Positions 22,290 through 30,349 of a DNA stretch of 64,000 nucleotides are shown here, piece by piece (positions within the stretch are counted from its first letter, which is position 1; each line of letters begins with the position of its first letter). Position numbers and translations under genes: made by a program. The DNA comes from Mesorhizobium sp. WSM3860 (GTDB lineage: Bacteria; Pseudomonadota; Alphaproteobacteria; Rhizobiales; Rhizobiaceae). Under the pieces are notes generated by a model. It was not told where the DNA came from, searched no databases, and worked only from the letters and a program-made list of their open reading frames with translations. The DNA lies in assembly GCF_002294995.1 (NCBI RefSeq), contig NZ_NSGF01000002.1, forward strand, positions 248,001 to 312,000. Direction: 5' to 3'.

Positions 22290-22994
22290 ATGACCGACCT
22301 GTCCGCCTTTCCGATCGCCAAGCGCTGGCCGGCCAAGCATCCGGATCGCCTGCAGCTCTATTCATGGCCGACGCCCAACGGCGTGAAGATTTCGATCGCG
22401 CTGGAGGAGATCGGCCTGCCTTATGAGCCGCATCCCGTCGACATCGGCAAGAACGAGAGCTGGACGCCGGAATTCCTGTCGCTCAACCCGAACGGCAAGA
22501 TCCCGGCGATGATCGATCCGAACGGGCCCGACGGAAAGCCGATCGGGCTGTTCGAATCCGGCGCCATCCTGCTCTATCTCAGCGACAAGACCGGCAAGCT
22601 GATCCCGGCCGATCCCATCCGGCGCTACGAGACGATCCAGTGGGTGTTCTTCCAGATGGCCGCGATCGGCCCGATCTTCGGGCAGGTCGGCTTCTTCAAC
22701 AAATTCGCCGGGCGCGAGATCGCCGACAAGCGGCCGCTGGAGCGCTATCGCGACGAGTCGCGGCGCCTCATCGGCGTCCTCGAAACGCGGCTCAAGGGCC
22801 GGCAATGGATCATGGATGACGAGTTCACCATCGCCGACGTCGCGACGCTCGGCTGGGTGCGCAACCTGATCGGCTTCTACGAGGCGCGCGATCTGGTCGG
22901 CTTCGACGATTTCCCTGGGGTCGCGGCATGGCTGGAGCGCGGCCTCGCCCGACCCGCCGTGCAGAGGGGCCTCACCATCCCCGCGCGGGGCTGA
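22290..22994 (+). CDS. Glutathione S-transferase family protein (YfcG/GstB-like)
   Basis: This 234-residue GST of the Nu/YfcG type has an N-terminal thioredoxin-like domain (LYSWPTPNGVKISIALEEIGLPY, then NPNGKIPAMIDP and FESGAILLYL for glutathione contacts). A helical C-terminal domain includes FTIADVATLGWV. It resembles disulfide-bond oxidoreductase-type YfcG proteins. The ATG at 22290 is preferred by family alignment. It stands alone; the 183 bases upstream show no clear feature beyond a possible promoter. Confidence 0.9.
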   Translation: MTDLSAFPIAKRWPAKHPDRLQLYSWPTPNGVKISIALEEIGLPYEPHPVDIGKNESWTPEFLSLNPNGKIPAMIDPNGPDGKPIGLFESGAILLYLSDKTGKLIPADPIRRYETIQWVFFQMAAIGPIFGQVGFFNKFAGREIADKRPLERYRDESRRLIGVLETRLKGRQWIMDDEFTIADVATLGWVRNLIGFYEARDLVGFDDFPGVAAWLERGLARPAVQRGLTIPARG

Positions 22995-23002
22995 GTGGCG
23001 CT

Positions 23003-23311
23003 CTATTTGGGCTTGGCTTTGGCGCCGCCTCGGCCGAGCACCGAAGCGGCAAGCCGCGCGGTGGCCACCACCGCGCCGGTCGCCACGCTTGCCACGGTGC
23101 GCATCGGACCGGACCTCGCCGCTGGCTTATGAGGCTTCGCGGCCTTCGCGGCGACCTTGTGCGCCGCGCCGGGCACGACCTTCTTGGGCGCCGCCTTGCC
23201 GAAGCTCGGCTTGGCGTCCTTGGAGCGCTCGGCCGCTGCCGGAGCGGCCCCAGCTTTGGATTGATTGGCTCTGCTTCTTGCAGGCGCGGGTTTTCTGGTC
23301 TTGGTTGCCAT
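23003..23311 (-). CDS. Lys/Ala/Pro-rich basic protein, histone H1-like composition
   Basis: This 102-residue low-complexity protein is very rich in Ala, Lys, Pro and Arg, with repeats such as AAKAAKPHKPAA, and has a short hydrophobic stretch (TVASVATGAVVATARLAASVL) near the C-terminus. Composition suggests a nucleic-acid-binding or membrane-peripheral protein. It lies convergent to the GST gene, nine bases from its stop. Upstream lies a palindromic repeat (23331-23378). I know no defined function. Confidence 0.6.
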   Translation of the reverse strand: MATKTRKPAPARSRANQSKAGAAPAAAERSKDAKPSFGKAAPKKVVPGAAHKVAAKAAKPHKPAARSGPMRTVASVATGAVVATARLAASVLGRGGAKAKPK

Positions 23312-23330
23312 GAGACGGTTCCCTGTTATT

Positions 23331-23378
23331 CGCGCAATTCCGGAGGGAAAACCGTTCCAGACTTTCCCTGGAATTGCG
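23331..23378. repeat. GCAATTCC...GGAATTGC hairpin repeat
   Basis: GCAATTCCGGAGGGAAAA and the complementary TTTCCCTGGAATTGC arms flank a short centre. It is a second copy of the element at 11055-11099 in opposite orientation. It lies just upstream of the Lys/Ala-rich gene. Confidence 0.65.
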
Positions 23379-23459
23379 TCAGCGCCACAATTCGGGTCAT
23401 GGAGATAACGACCTGTAAATCTTAAGGTTCCCGCCCAAAAATAGTGAAAATTTAGCGGG

Positions 23460-24071
23460 TTAACCAATCACCAGGTCGGCCTCGCGGCGACGCGCCAGCA
23501 CGCGCTCGATGTTGGGCATGTCGTTGGAGGCGATCCAGGCGCGGGCGTCCTCGTCGGACTTGCCATGGCCGCGCCAGCGCTCCATCAGCCGGCGCTCGAG
23601 CTCGTTGCGCGGCACATCGACGAAAATGGTGAAATCGAACAGCGCCGCCAGCCGCGACCACGGCTCCTCGTCGAGCAGCAGATAGTTGCCCTCGACCAGG
23701 ATGAACTTGGTGTCGGCGGAGATGATCTCGGCCGCGGCGCGCGACAGTTCGATGCTGCGGTCGAAGACCGGAATGGCAATGTCCGGCTCGCCGGAGCGGA
23801 TGCGCTTCAAAAGCGTCTCGAAGCCGGCGAAGTCGAAAGTTTCCGGCGCACCCTTTCGCGCGCGCAGCCCGCGCCGGTCGAGCACGATGTCGTCAAAGTG
23901 GAAGCCGTCCATCGGCACGACCTCGGACGTGCCCTCCGGCAGCAATTCATGGAGCCTGCCCGATATGGTCGACTTGCCGGCTCCCGGCGGGCCGGCAATG
24001 GCAACAACGAAACGCTTGGCCTTGCCGGCGCGCTTGAAGATGGCGGCAGTGATATGGGCTAAGTCAGACAT
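23460..24071 (-). CDS. P-loop nucleoside/sugar kinase-like protein
   Basis: This 203-residue protein resembles the uridine kinase/phosphoribulokinase/pantothenate kinase superfamily. Walker A is AGPPGAGKST at about residues 26-35, followed by PMDGFHFDD and VEGNYLLLDEEPW. In Rhizobiales similar genes lie beside fructose ABC transporters (FrcK). The ATG at 24071 fits the family. The neighbouring aldose-epimerase-like gene suggests sugar metabolism. The substrate is not determined. Confidence 0.82.
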   Translation of the reverse strand: MSDLAHITAAIFKRAGKAKRFVVAIAGPPGAGKSTISGRLHELLPEGTSEVVPMDGFHFDDIVLDRRGLRARKGAPETFDFAGFETLLKRIRSGEPDIAIPVFDRSIELSRAAAEIISADTKFILVEGNYLLLDEEPWSRLAALFDFTIFVDVPRNELERRLMERWRGHGKSDEDARAWIASNDMPNIERVLARRREADLVIG

Positions 24072-24213
24072 CGGCGCCTCTTCGCTAGCGACTCCGGCCG
24101 CATCTTGGCGGCTGTTGGCGGAAATTTCAAACGTGGATGGCGACGTTTTCGGCTGCAAGCCGGCAATCGCATGCCGCCGGCGCGGTACAGAAATCCGAAA
24201 CGCGGCGGGACAG

Positions 24214-24455
24214 CACCCCCCTCTGGCCTGCCGGCCATCTCCCCCGCAAGGGGGGAGATTGGCAGCGTCGTCGTCCGCGCTCTCCGTCCAATGTAGGCGA
24301 TTGGCGAAAGCGGCAGTGACGTCTGATCTCCCCCCTTGCGGGGGAGATGGCCGGCAGGCCAGAGGGGGGTGTGAAGGAACGCGGCGTCACAGCAACTTTC
24401 TTAGTCGTCCCATCATCCCTGGAGCTTCGCTCCTGCTTCGCCCTGGAATGACGAA
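24214..24455. repeat. Composite inverted repeats between the kinase and epimerase-like genes
   Basis: The 394-base gap holds no gene. Arms 24214-24261 and 24324-24371 are inverted copies of a CACCCCCCTCTGGCC...CTCCCCCGCAAGGGGGGAGAT element around a unique centre. A separate hairpin follows at 24402-24455 with GGAGC-TTC-GCTCC and a flanking GTC(A/C)T element similar to that at 45709-45885. The first family recurs at 50615-50775 and 54257-54455. Confidence 0.75.
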
Positions 24456-24465
24456 CTCAAGGGCC

Positions 24466-25569
24466 TCAGGCCGGAACCGAGCGCCCGATGCGCAGGAATT
24501 CGTTGTCGAAGGCGATGTCTCTGGCCGAACCATCTGTCGCCACAAGATGCATGCCTCCATCCCCCGTTTTGATATCGGGCGGCTCGGCGCCGGAAAAGGC
24601 AACCGCGCCGATGACATGGCGGAAGGAGACGCTGCGCCCTTCGGCAAGCGCGAAGGCCGTCGCCACGCCTTCATGCTTCAGCCAGTTGTCGCCGAGCGAG
24701 GCGGCGTGGCCGACCGCGGCGCGGCCGTCCTCGATGCCAAGCACGCCGATGTGGCGGCCGCTCCAGGGCGCGTAGTCGCGCCCACCATTCGAGAACCACA
24801 GCATGGTGACCGGCAGCTCGGACGGGTTCTTCAGCACCAGCACCAGATCCTGCTCGGCGCGGCGGGCGAGCGCCGTCCAGCCCGGCCCGCCATGATCGGC
24901 CTCGACCAGGGTGATGAAATCCTCGCGCCGGTCTTCCATGCGGTAGTCGGTGAGATCGGCGGTGCCGCCGGCCGCGAGCGGGAAATGGTTGAGATCGGTG
25001 GCGCGGGCGGGATAGGCCAGGCGAAACCGGCCGCGCGCCGGATCGGGCTCCAGCGGGATCGCCGGCGTGACCGCCAGACGCTTCCGCGAGAAGGCGAGCC
25101 GGCCGCCGCCCTGCATCGCCGCCATCGGATGGTGGGCGACCGAAATGGCACCCGAACCGCCGGAAAAGACGTGTTCCTGGTAGAGGAAGGGATGGCTGTC
25201 GCGGAGCGTGAAGACCTTGTCGACGGAAGCACCCATCACCTTGCGGCGCAAGCGGAAGACGGCGCGCCAGCCGCCGGCGATGGCACTGCTCTCGACGACA
25301 TCCCACTCGCTGTTGGCCGTCCAGCCATGGAGGGGAGCTTCCTCGACATCGCTGGTGGAAAACGGCGCGCAGAGGAAATCGCCGGACAGGCGCACCGTGC
25401 CCTCCGGCAGGTTTTCCGGCAACGCCGCGCGCGGCGAGCCGACCCAGGGCGCGCGGTGCAGCGGCTTCAGGCGGCGGCCATCGGCCTCGATTTCCAGGGC
25501 GGCGATGTGGCCGACGGCGAGATCGAGCGAAACCGAGATGCCTGTTGCGTTGATGCTGAGGGTGTCCAT
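24466..25569 (-). CDS. Aldose 1-epimerase-like (galactose mutarotase-like) protein
   Basis: This 367-residue protein has the beta-sandwich sugar-binding sequence style of aldose epimerase-like proteins: hydrophobic strands, HGWTANSEWDV with a conserved His, and HHPMAAMQGG further on. It is cytoplasmic, with no signal peptide. The ATG at 25569 is preferred. It is followed on the same strand by the P-loop kinase gene after a repeat-filled gap. A role in mutarotating a sugar that is then phosphorylated is plausible. The exact family was not verified. Confidence 0.7.
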   Translation of the reverse strand: MDTLSINATGISVSLDLAVGHIAALEIEADGRRLKPLHRAPWVGSPRAALPENLPEGTVRLSGDFLCAPFSTSDVEEAPLHGWTANSEWDVVESSAIAGGWRAVFRLRRKVMGASVDKVFTLRDSHPFLYQEHVFSGGSGAISVAHHPMAAMQGGGRLAFSRKRLAVTPAIPLEPDPARGRFRLAYPARATDLNHFPLAAGGTADLTDYRMEDRREDFITLVEADHGGPGWTALARRAEQDLVLVLKNPSELPVTMLWFSNGGRDYAPWSGRHIGVLGIEDGRAAVGHAASLGDNWLKHEGVATAFALAEGRSVSFRHVIGAVAFSGAEPPDIKTGDGGMHLVATDGSARDIAFDNEFLRIGRSVPA

Positions 25570-25675
25570 TGCTAAACCTCGAATCTTCGGTGACAACAAA
25601 GCCTGACCGGCGGCAGGGGCGCAAGCAGGGCGATAGGCATTTTGCATCAGGCGAATGCCACCAATTGTCGAACTC

Positions 25676-25858
25676 GGCGCTGCCCCTCACGTGCCTGCCG
25701 GCATCCTCTCCCCGTATAGTGACGGGGAGAGGGACGCTGTCGCCGTCGATTTCGCCAATCCCCAGTGTTGCAGGAAAAGCGCCGAGCCTGCGGCCAGCCC
25801 CCTTCTCCCCGTCACCATACGGGGAGAAGGTGCCGGCAGGCGGATGAGGGGCGGCGCC
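25676..25858. repeat. Long palindromic intergenic repeat
   Basis: Inverted arms GGCGCTGCCCCTCACGTGCC and the complementary GGATGAGGGGCGGCGCC enclose two CTCTCCCCGT...ACGGGGAGAGG hairpins and a central spacer. A very similar element lies at 49325-49510, and a half-copy at 11144-11200. The 425-base gap 25570-25994 has no gene besides this repeat and the promoter region of the carboxypeptidase. Confidence 0.75.
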
Positions 25859-25994
25859 AACTTCGAAGGCAATGCAACCCGGTGCAAACCGCCAAAAGCT
25901 GGGCAAATGCCTCATTCCCGCCGTTAACCAGTTGGACGGGGCGGATGCGGTACGCTAGCTTCGCCGCATCTCAGCAACCATTTTTAGAACAGTC

Positions 25995-26951
25995 TTGACC
26001 ACTCCGCTTTCGCTCCTCCAGAAACTGATGGCCGCGCTGGCCCTGCTGCTCCTGCTTGCCGGCTGCACCACCGCCGCGCCGCCGGAAAGCGTGCTGGCCG
26101 TGCCGGCGCAGCCGCAGAAATATGCGGCGATCGTGGTCGATGCCTCGACCGGCAAGACGCTGTTCGAGGTCAATTCGACGGCGCAGCGCTATCCGGCGTC
26201 GCTGACCAAGATGATGACGCTCTATATGCTGTTCGAGGCGCTGGAGAGCGGCCGGGTGAGCAAGGAGACGCAGATCCCGGTATCCAACCACGCCGCCTCG
26301 CAGCCGCCGACAAAGCTGCGCTTCAGGCGCGGCGAGACGATCGACGTCGATTCCGCCATCCGCGCCATGGTGGTGAAGTCGGCGAACGACGTGGCGGTGG
26401 CGGTGGGCGAATATCTCGGCGGCGGCAGCGAGGAGCAGTTTGCCGCCATGATGACCGCCAAGGCGCGGCAGCTCGGCATGACCAGCACCAATTTCCGCAA
26501 CGCCTGCGGCCTGCCCGACGACGGCCAGGTGACGACGGCGCGCGACATGGCGGTACTGGGCATCGCGCTCGAGCGCCGCTTCCCGCAGCATTTCCATTAT
26601 TTCTCCGAAAGCGATTTCATGTTCCGCGGCCGGCTGGTGCGCGGTCACAACGACATGCTGGGACGGGTGCGCGGCGTCGACGGCATCAAGACCGGTTATA
26701 TCCGCGCCTCCGGCTACAACATCGTCACCTCCTACAATGCCGACGGCAGGCATCTGATCGTGGTGGTGATGGGCGCCCAAAGCGCGCGCCAGCGCAACGA
26801 CCATGTCGAGGCGCTGATCCAGCGCAGCCTGGCGCCGATGAGCGCCGATGCCCAGACGCGGCTGATGTATGCCGGGCAGCAGCCGGCCGGTTCGGCGCTT
26901 CCCGGTTTGCCGGCGCCAAGTTCGTCGCTGCCGGGTTTGCCGGCGCAGTAG
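25995..26951 (+). CDS. D-alanyl-D-alanine carboxypeptidase (S11) lipoprotein
   Basis: This 318-residue penicillin-binding protein has a lipobox LLAGC with Cys24, which also explains the choice of the TTG start at 25995 (the ATG at 26028 would leave no positively charged n-region). The SxxK motif SLTK has Ser69, SAN is the second motif and KTG (in IKTGYI) the third. It trims peptidoglycan stem peptides in the periplasm. The C-terminal tail repeats a LPGLPA motif twice. It stands alone between two repeat regions. Confidence 0.9.
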   Translation: MTTPLSLLQKLMAALALLLLLAGCTTAAPPESVLAVPAQPQKYAAIVVDASTGKTLFEVNSTAQRYPASLTKMMTLYMLFEALESGRVSKETQIPVSNHAASQPPTKLRFRRGETIDVDSAIRAMVVKSANDVAVAVGEYLGGGSEEQFAAMMTAKARQLGMTSTNFRNACGLPDDGQVTTARDMAVLGIALERRFPQHFHYFSESDFMFRGRLVRGHNDMLGRVRGVDGIKTGYIRASGYNIVTSYNADGRHLIVVVMGAQSARQRNDHVEALIQRSLAPMSADAQTRLMYAGQQPAGSALPGLPAPSSSLPGLPAQ

Positions 26952-27017
26952 CGCGTCGCAGAAAACCTTGAAATGCCGGCGGGACAGTCTCCACCGCGGG
27001 CGAACAAATCGTCCACG

Positions 27018-27190
27018 GCGCTCCCCCGCTCCGTCTCGGCTTCGCCGAGCCACCTCTCCCCCGCTCTCGCGGGGGCGAGGAACCCAAGCCTGCGAAAGGT
27101 CGCGGCCTTGGCGATTGGCGTTTCCTCGCCCCCATGAAATGGGGGAGAGGTGGCTCGGCGCGCAGCGCCGAGACGGAGCGGGGGCGGCGC
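27018..27190. repeat. Inverted repeat of the CCGTCTCGGC/CTCGCCCCC family
   Basis: An inverted pair (CGCTCCCCCGCTCCGTCTCGG...CCTCTCCCCC and the reverse GGGGGAGAGGTGG...CCGAGACGGAGCGGGGG) flanks a short unique centre. Further copies lie at 28276-28342, 35148-35211 and 51609-51783. It occupies most of the 386-base gap 26952-27337, in which I see no gene. Confidence 0.75.
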
Positions 27191-27337
27191 TGCCCTACAC
27201 GATTGCACGCGGAATCCGGCGAAGCGGCCTCCACCCATCACAACAACTTGTTCGGTCACACCAGCTTCACAGTCGCAATGGATATGCCGCGCCGGCTCGG
27301 CGTATCGTAGCGAAGCCCGAGAACAGGAGCACTGAGC

Positions 27338-28264
27338 ATGGCCGGCGACCCAAAGGCATCCGCGCAGACAATAGCCGACACCGAAAACGACTCCGGCGGC
27401 GAATATCTCGAGGCGGCCACCGTGCCGGAAGACCAGCATGAGGCGGCCGACGAGATCCTCGAAGCGCCGGAGGTGCCGGATTCCGAGCCGCACGTGCCCG
27501 GCACGGCGCGCACAAAGCCCAAGAAAAAACCGTCGGCGATCAGCGGCCGAAAGTTCCGCAAGCGCGACCTGGTGCGCATCGACGACCTGAGACCGAGCCT
27601 CGCCGACCGCATCCGCTCCGACCACCCCGACCTGCCGCGCGGCGCCCGCATCAGCCGCGAGGAGCTTTCGCGCTATCGCATGCGCTACATGGAGGAACTG
27701 CTGCAGCAGGAGCACGGCGAATTCTCCGAGCTCGACCGCCAGGTGGTGGAATCGATCGCGAGACAAGACACGATCTCGGAAAACTCGGAAGAAGAGTTCG
27801 AGGAGCACCGCTCCTTCGCCGACCGCGTCTCCGACAACATGGCCGAGTTCGGCGGCAGCTGGTGGTTCCTGATCTCGTTTGCGGCCGTGCTGCTGATCTG
27901 GATCGGCATCAATCTGTTCGAAGGCACGACAGGCGCCTTCGACCCCTACCCGTTCATCCTGCTCAACCTTTTGCTCTCCTGCATCGCCGCCATCCAGGCG
28001 CCGATCATCATGATGAGCCAGAAGCGGCAGGAAGCGAAGGACCGGCTGCGCTCCTTCAACGACTACCGGGTGAACCTGAAGGCCGAGCTTGAAGTGCGGC
28101 ACCTGCACGAGAAGCTCGATTATCTCATCTCGCGCCAATGGCAGCGGCTGGCCGAAATGCAGCAGATGCAGCTCGACGCCATGCACGAGCTGACGGCGAA
28201 GAAGCAGAAGCGGGCGACGCACGGAACAAGGCGCAGGGTGGCGAAGAGCGAGGCGGAGGGGTGA
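27338..28264 (+). CDS. DUF1003 membrane protein
   Basis: This 308-residue protein has an acidic N-terminal region (about residues 1-60), a Lys/Arg-rich stretch and a helical region. The DUF1003 core follows, with two hydrophobic segments (FLISFAAVLLIWIGI, and FILLNLLLSCIAAIQAPIIMMSQKRQ) and a C-terminal coiled, charged tail (about 250-308). DUF1003 proteins are inner-membrane proteins of unknown function. The stop lies just before the repeat at 28276. It is transcribed towards tRNA-Arg. Confidence 0.88.
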   Translation: MAGDPKASAQTIADTENDSGGEYLEAATVPEDQHEAADEILEAPEVPDSEPHVPGTARTKPKKKPSAISGRKFRKRDLVRIDDLRPSLADRIRSDHPDLPRGARISREELSRYRMRYMEELLQQEHGEFSELDRQVVESIARQDTISENSEEEFEEHRSFADRVSDNMAEFGGSWWFLISFAAVLLIWIGINLFEGTTGAFDPYPFILLNLLLSCIAAIQAPIIMMSQKRQEAKDRLRSFNDYRVNLKAELEVRHLHEKLDYLISRQWQRLAEMQQMQLDAMHELTAKKQKRATHGTRRRVAKSEAEG

Positions 28265-28275
28265 GGCCAAGGCCT

Positions 28276-28342
28276 GGGTTCCTCGCCCCCACAAAGTGGG
28301 GAGAGGTGGCTCGGCGAAGCCGAGACGGAGCGGGGGAGCGCC
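28276..28342. repeat. Palindromic repeat, half-copy of the CCGTCTCGGC family
   Basis: CCTCGCCCCCACAAAGTGGGGAGAGG is followed by GGCTCGGCGAAGCCGAGACGG, each capable of folding into a hairpin. It lies directly behind the DUF1003 stop and may serve as its terminator. Confidence 0.65.
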
Positions 28343-28484
28343 ATGTCCGATAACCTATCGACCAGACAATCAACCATCACAGGCCGCCGCCACTCCAATT
28401 GGCCGTTGAAGCCCGGAGCGGCTTCCGCTAAGAAGCCGTGGCTGGCCGGCTCACCGGCCGGTTCGTTTTCCGGTTTCCCGGGAA

Positions 28485-28561
<77 letters not shown>

Positions 28562-28616
28562 AACACAGTGGCAGATATCGTCAGTCTGCCTGAATATCTC
28601 CAAGCAAAACATGTTA

Positions 28617-28646
28617 TTGGAGTTTCTGAATGGCGTCCAGTATAGA
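28617..28646 (+). promoter_or_regulatory. Possible promoter of the vsr-dcm-GHKL operon
   Basis: TTGGAG (28617-28622) and TATAGA (28641-28646), 18 bases apart, lie about 60 bases upstream of the vsr start. They are a reasonable sigma-70-like pair in AT-rich DNA, but chance matches are common there. Confidence 0.3.
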
Positions 28647-28706
28647 CTTCAAATTGGGCAAGAATATACATGCCCAGGCGAAATAATACTTTTGAGTCTT
28701 ATGTTA

Positions 28707-29174
28707 ATGGCAGATCGACTTGATCCAACACAACGCAGCGAGAATATGCGAAGAATTCGAGCGTTCGGGACGCAACCCGAATTGCGTATTAGGCGACTCG
28801 CGCATAGGTTGGGCCTCCGCTTTCGTTTGCACCGCAAGGATCTGCCGGGAACCCCCGACCTTGTGTTCCCCCGTCATAGAAAGGCAATCTTCGTGCATGG
28901 TTGCTTTTGGCACCAGCATAGCGGTTGCCGCTATGCTCGTTTGCCAATCACCCGCGAAGACTATTGGCTCCCCAAGCTGACGCGCAATATGCAACGCGAC
29001 GCGCGGGTAAAGGCGGCGTTGGAGACTCAGGGGTGGCGAGTGCTGGAGCTGTGGGAATGCCAAACACGTGATCCTGAAGAGGCTAGGCTTGCAATCTGGC
29101 GTTTTTTCAACGATCGGCCGGCTCTTGAACAATCGCACGGGTCTGGCCCTAACTTTTTCTGCTGCACGACGTAA
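28707..29174 (+). CDS. vsr: Very short patch repair (Vsr) endonuclease
   Basis: This 155-residue endonuclease nicks next to T in T:G mismatches left by deamination of 5-methylcytosine. TPDLVF carries catalytic Asp51 and CFWHQH carries His69, matching the known E. coli positions. A zinc-type CRYARLP region and GWRVLELWECQTRD follow. The ATG at 28707 gives the usual length; the frame opens further upstream. It precedes the cytosine methyltransferase it should serve. Base composition is lower in GC than in the flanks. Confidence 0.93.
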   Translation: MADRLDPTQRSENMRRIRAFGTQPELRIRRLAHRLGLRFRLHRKDLPGTPDLVFPRHRKAIFVHGCFWHQHSGCRYARLPITREDYWLPKLTRNMQRDARVKAALETQGWRVLELWECQTRDPEEARLAIWRFFNDRPALEQSHGSGPNFFCCTT

Positions 29175-29365
29175 TGCGAATTTGTTAGAGCAGGTTCTTG
29201 CGTCGAAGACGTGTGACTTTTCGCCTCCCAACCAAGCTATGTGGTCAGGCGCGAGAGAGACTCCGACCGTGGGCGAATGGGCTTGTCGATGAAGACGCAC
29301 CTATTGGTGGCTCGGTGGTCGGCGGGCTGCGAGGACGGCATTCGGGAGATAGAACTTTGGCAGCC

Positions 29366-30349
29366 ATGAAATGCGGAGCACTATTCTCTGGTATCGGTGG
29401 CTTCTGCCTAGGATTCGAAGGAGCGGGCTTCAGCACGGCGTGGGCTGTAGAAATCAATGAACACGCAACAGCCACCTATCGCCGAAATCTTCCGAACGTT
29501 CGCCTTCTCGATAAGAGTGTCACCGATGTCACTGTATCGGGCGACCGTTTGGAGCCTGTTGATGTCCTTCACGCGGGGTTTCCCTGCCAAAGTTTCTCCC
29601 AAGCCGGTGAACGACGAGGCTTTGATGACCCACGGGGAAAGCTCTTCTACGAAATTATTCGGCTGATTAGCGAGTTCGGCTCAGACAAGCCTAAGGTACT
29701 TGTTCTAGAGAACGCGCCGTTCCTGCGCTACGGCGAAGGCGGAGCTTGGTTTTTGGAACTTCAACGGGCTATCCGGAAAGCGGGTTACTGGTTTCGCCCG
29801 GAAAACAGCTGCGAACTAACCGCCAATGAACTTACCGCGCTACCGCAGCAACGTACCCGACTGTTTATGGTTGCGCTGTCTATGGATGCCTTCCGCAGTG
29901 GTCGATTTGAATTTCCGACTGAGCGGGACCTCACTCCAAAGAATATGCGCAATTATATTGACTTCGATGGCCATGCTGAGGAGGAATATTACCTGCCTCG
30001 GGAGAACCGGTACTTCAAGATGATCAGCAATACGGTAACAAACCGTGAATGCTTGTACCAGCTCCGGAAATACGAAGTTCGCGCCAAAGAACCTGGCGTG
30101 TGCCCGACACTTACCGCCAATATGGGCTTGGGTGGGCACAATGTGCCATTTATCATGAATAGCCATGGATTGCGAAAGCTCACTGAGCACGAATGCCTTA
30201 GGCTTCAGGGATTTCCCAACGATTTTTCATTCCCCGACGACGTTCCGCGTGCGAAACGCTACATACAGGCTGGCAATGCAGTGACAGTGCCTGTAGCCAA
30301 ATTACTTGCAGAAAAAGTGAAGGTCAGGCTTGAAGAGGAGGGGTACTGA
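29366..30349 (+). CDS. dcm: DNA (cytosine-5-)-methyltransferase
   Basis: This 327-residue C5 methyltransferase has motif I FSGIGGFCLGFE, motif IV GFPCQSFSQAG with catalytic Cys74, motif VI ENAP, motif VIII QQRTRLF and motif X QAGNAVTVPVAK near the end. The recognition domain lies between. The start at the ATG 29366 fits motif I; a TTG at 29357 with GGGAGA upstream is an alternative. The 191 bases between vsr and this gene show no other gene. It ends one base before the ATPase gene, with no gap. Target sequence unknown. Confidence 0.95.
   Translation: MKCGALFSGIGGFCLGFEGAGFSTAWAVEINEHATATYRRNLPNVRLLDKSVTDVTVSGDRLEPVDVLHAGFPCQSFSQAGERRGFDDPRGKLFYEIIRLISEFGSDKPKVLVLENAPFLRYGEGGAWFLELQRAIRKAGYWFRPENSCELTANELTALPQQRTRLFMVALSMDAFRSGRFEFPTERDLTPKNMRNYIDFDGHAEEEYYLPRENRYFKMISNTVTNRECLYQLRKYEVRAKEPGVCPTLTANMGLGGHNVPFIMNSHGLRKLTEHECLRLQGFPNDFSFPDDVPRAKRYIQAGNAVTVPVAKLLAEKVKVRLEEEGY

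Noticed and set aside
20835..22340. 501-residue minus-strand frame opposite the ketosynthase
   Set aside because: It overlaps the NodE-like enzyme whose catalytic motifs are intact; composition is typical of an antisense shadow.
29198..29365. N-terminal extension of the methyltransferase frame (383 residues)
   Set aside because: The added residues have no resemblance to C5 methyltransferases; motif I begins right after the ATG at 29366.
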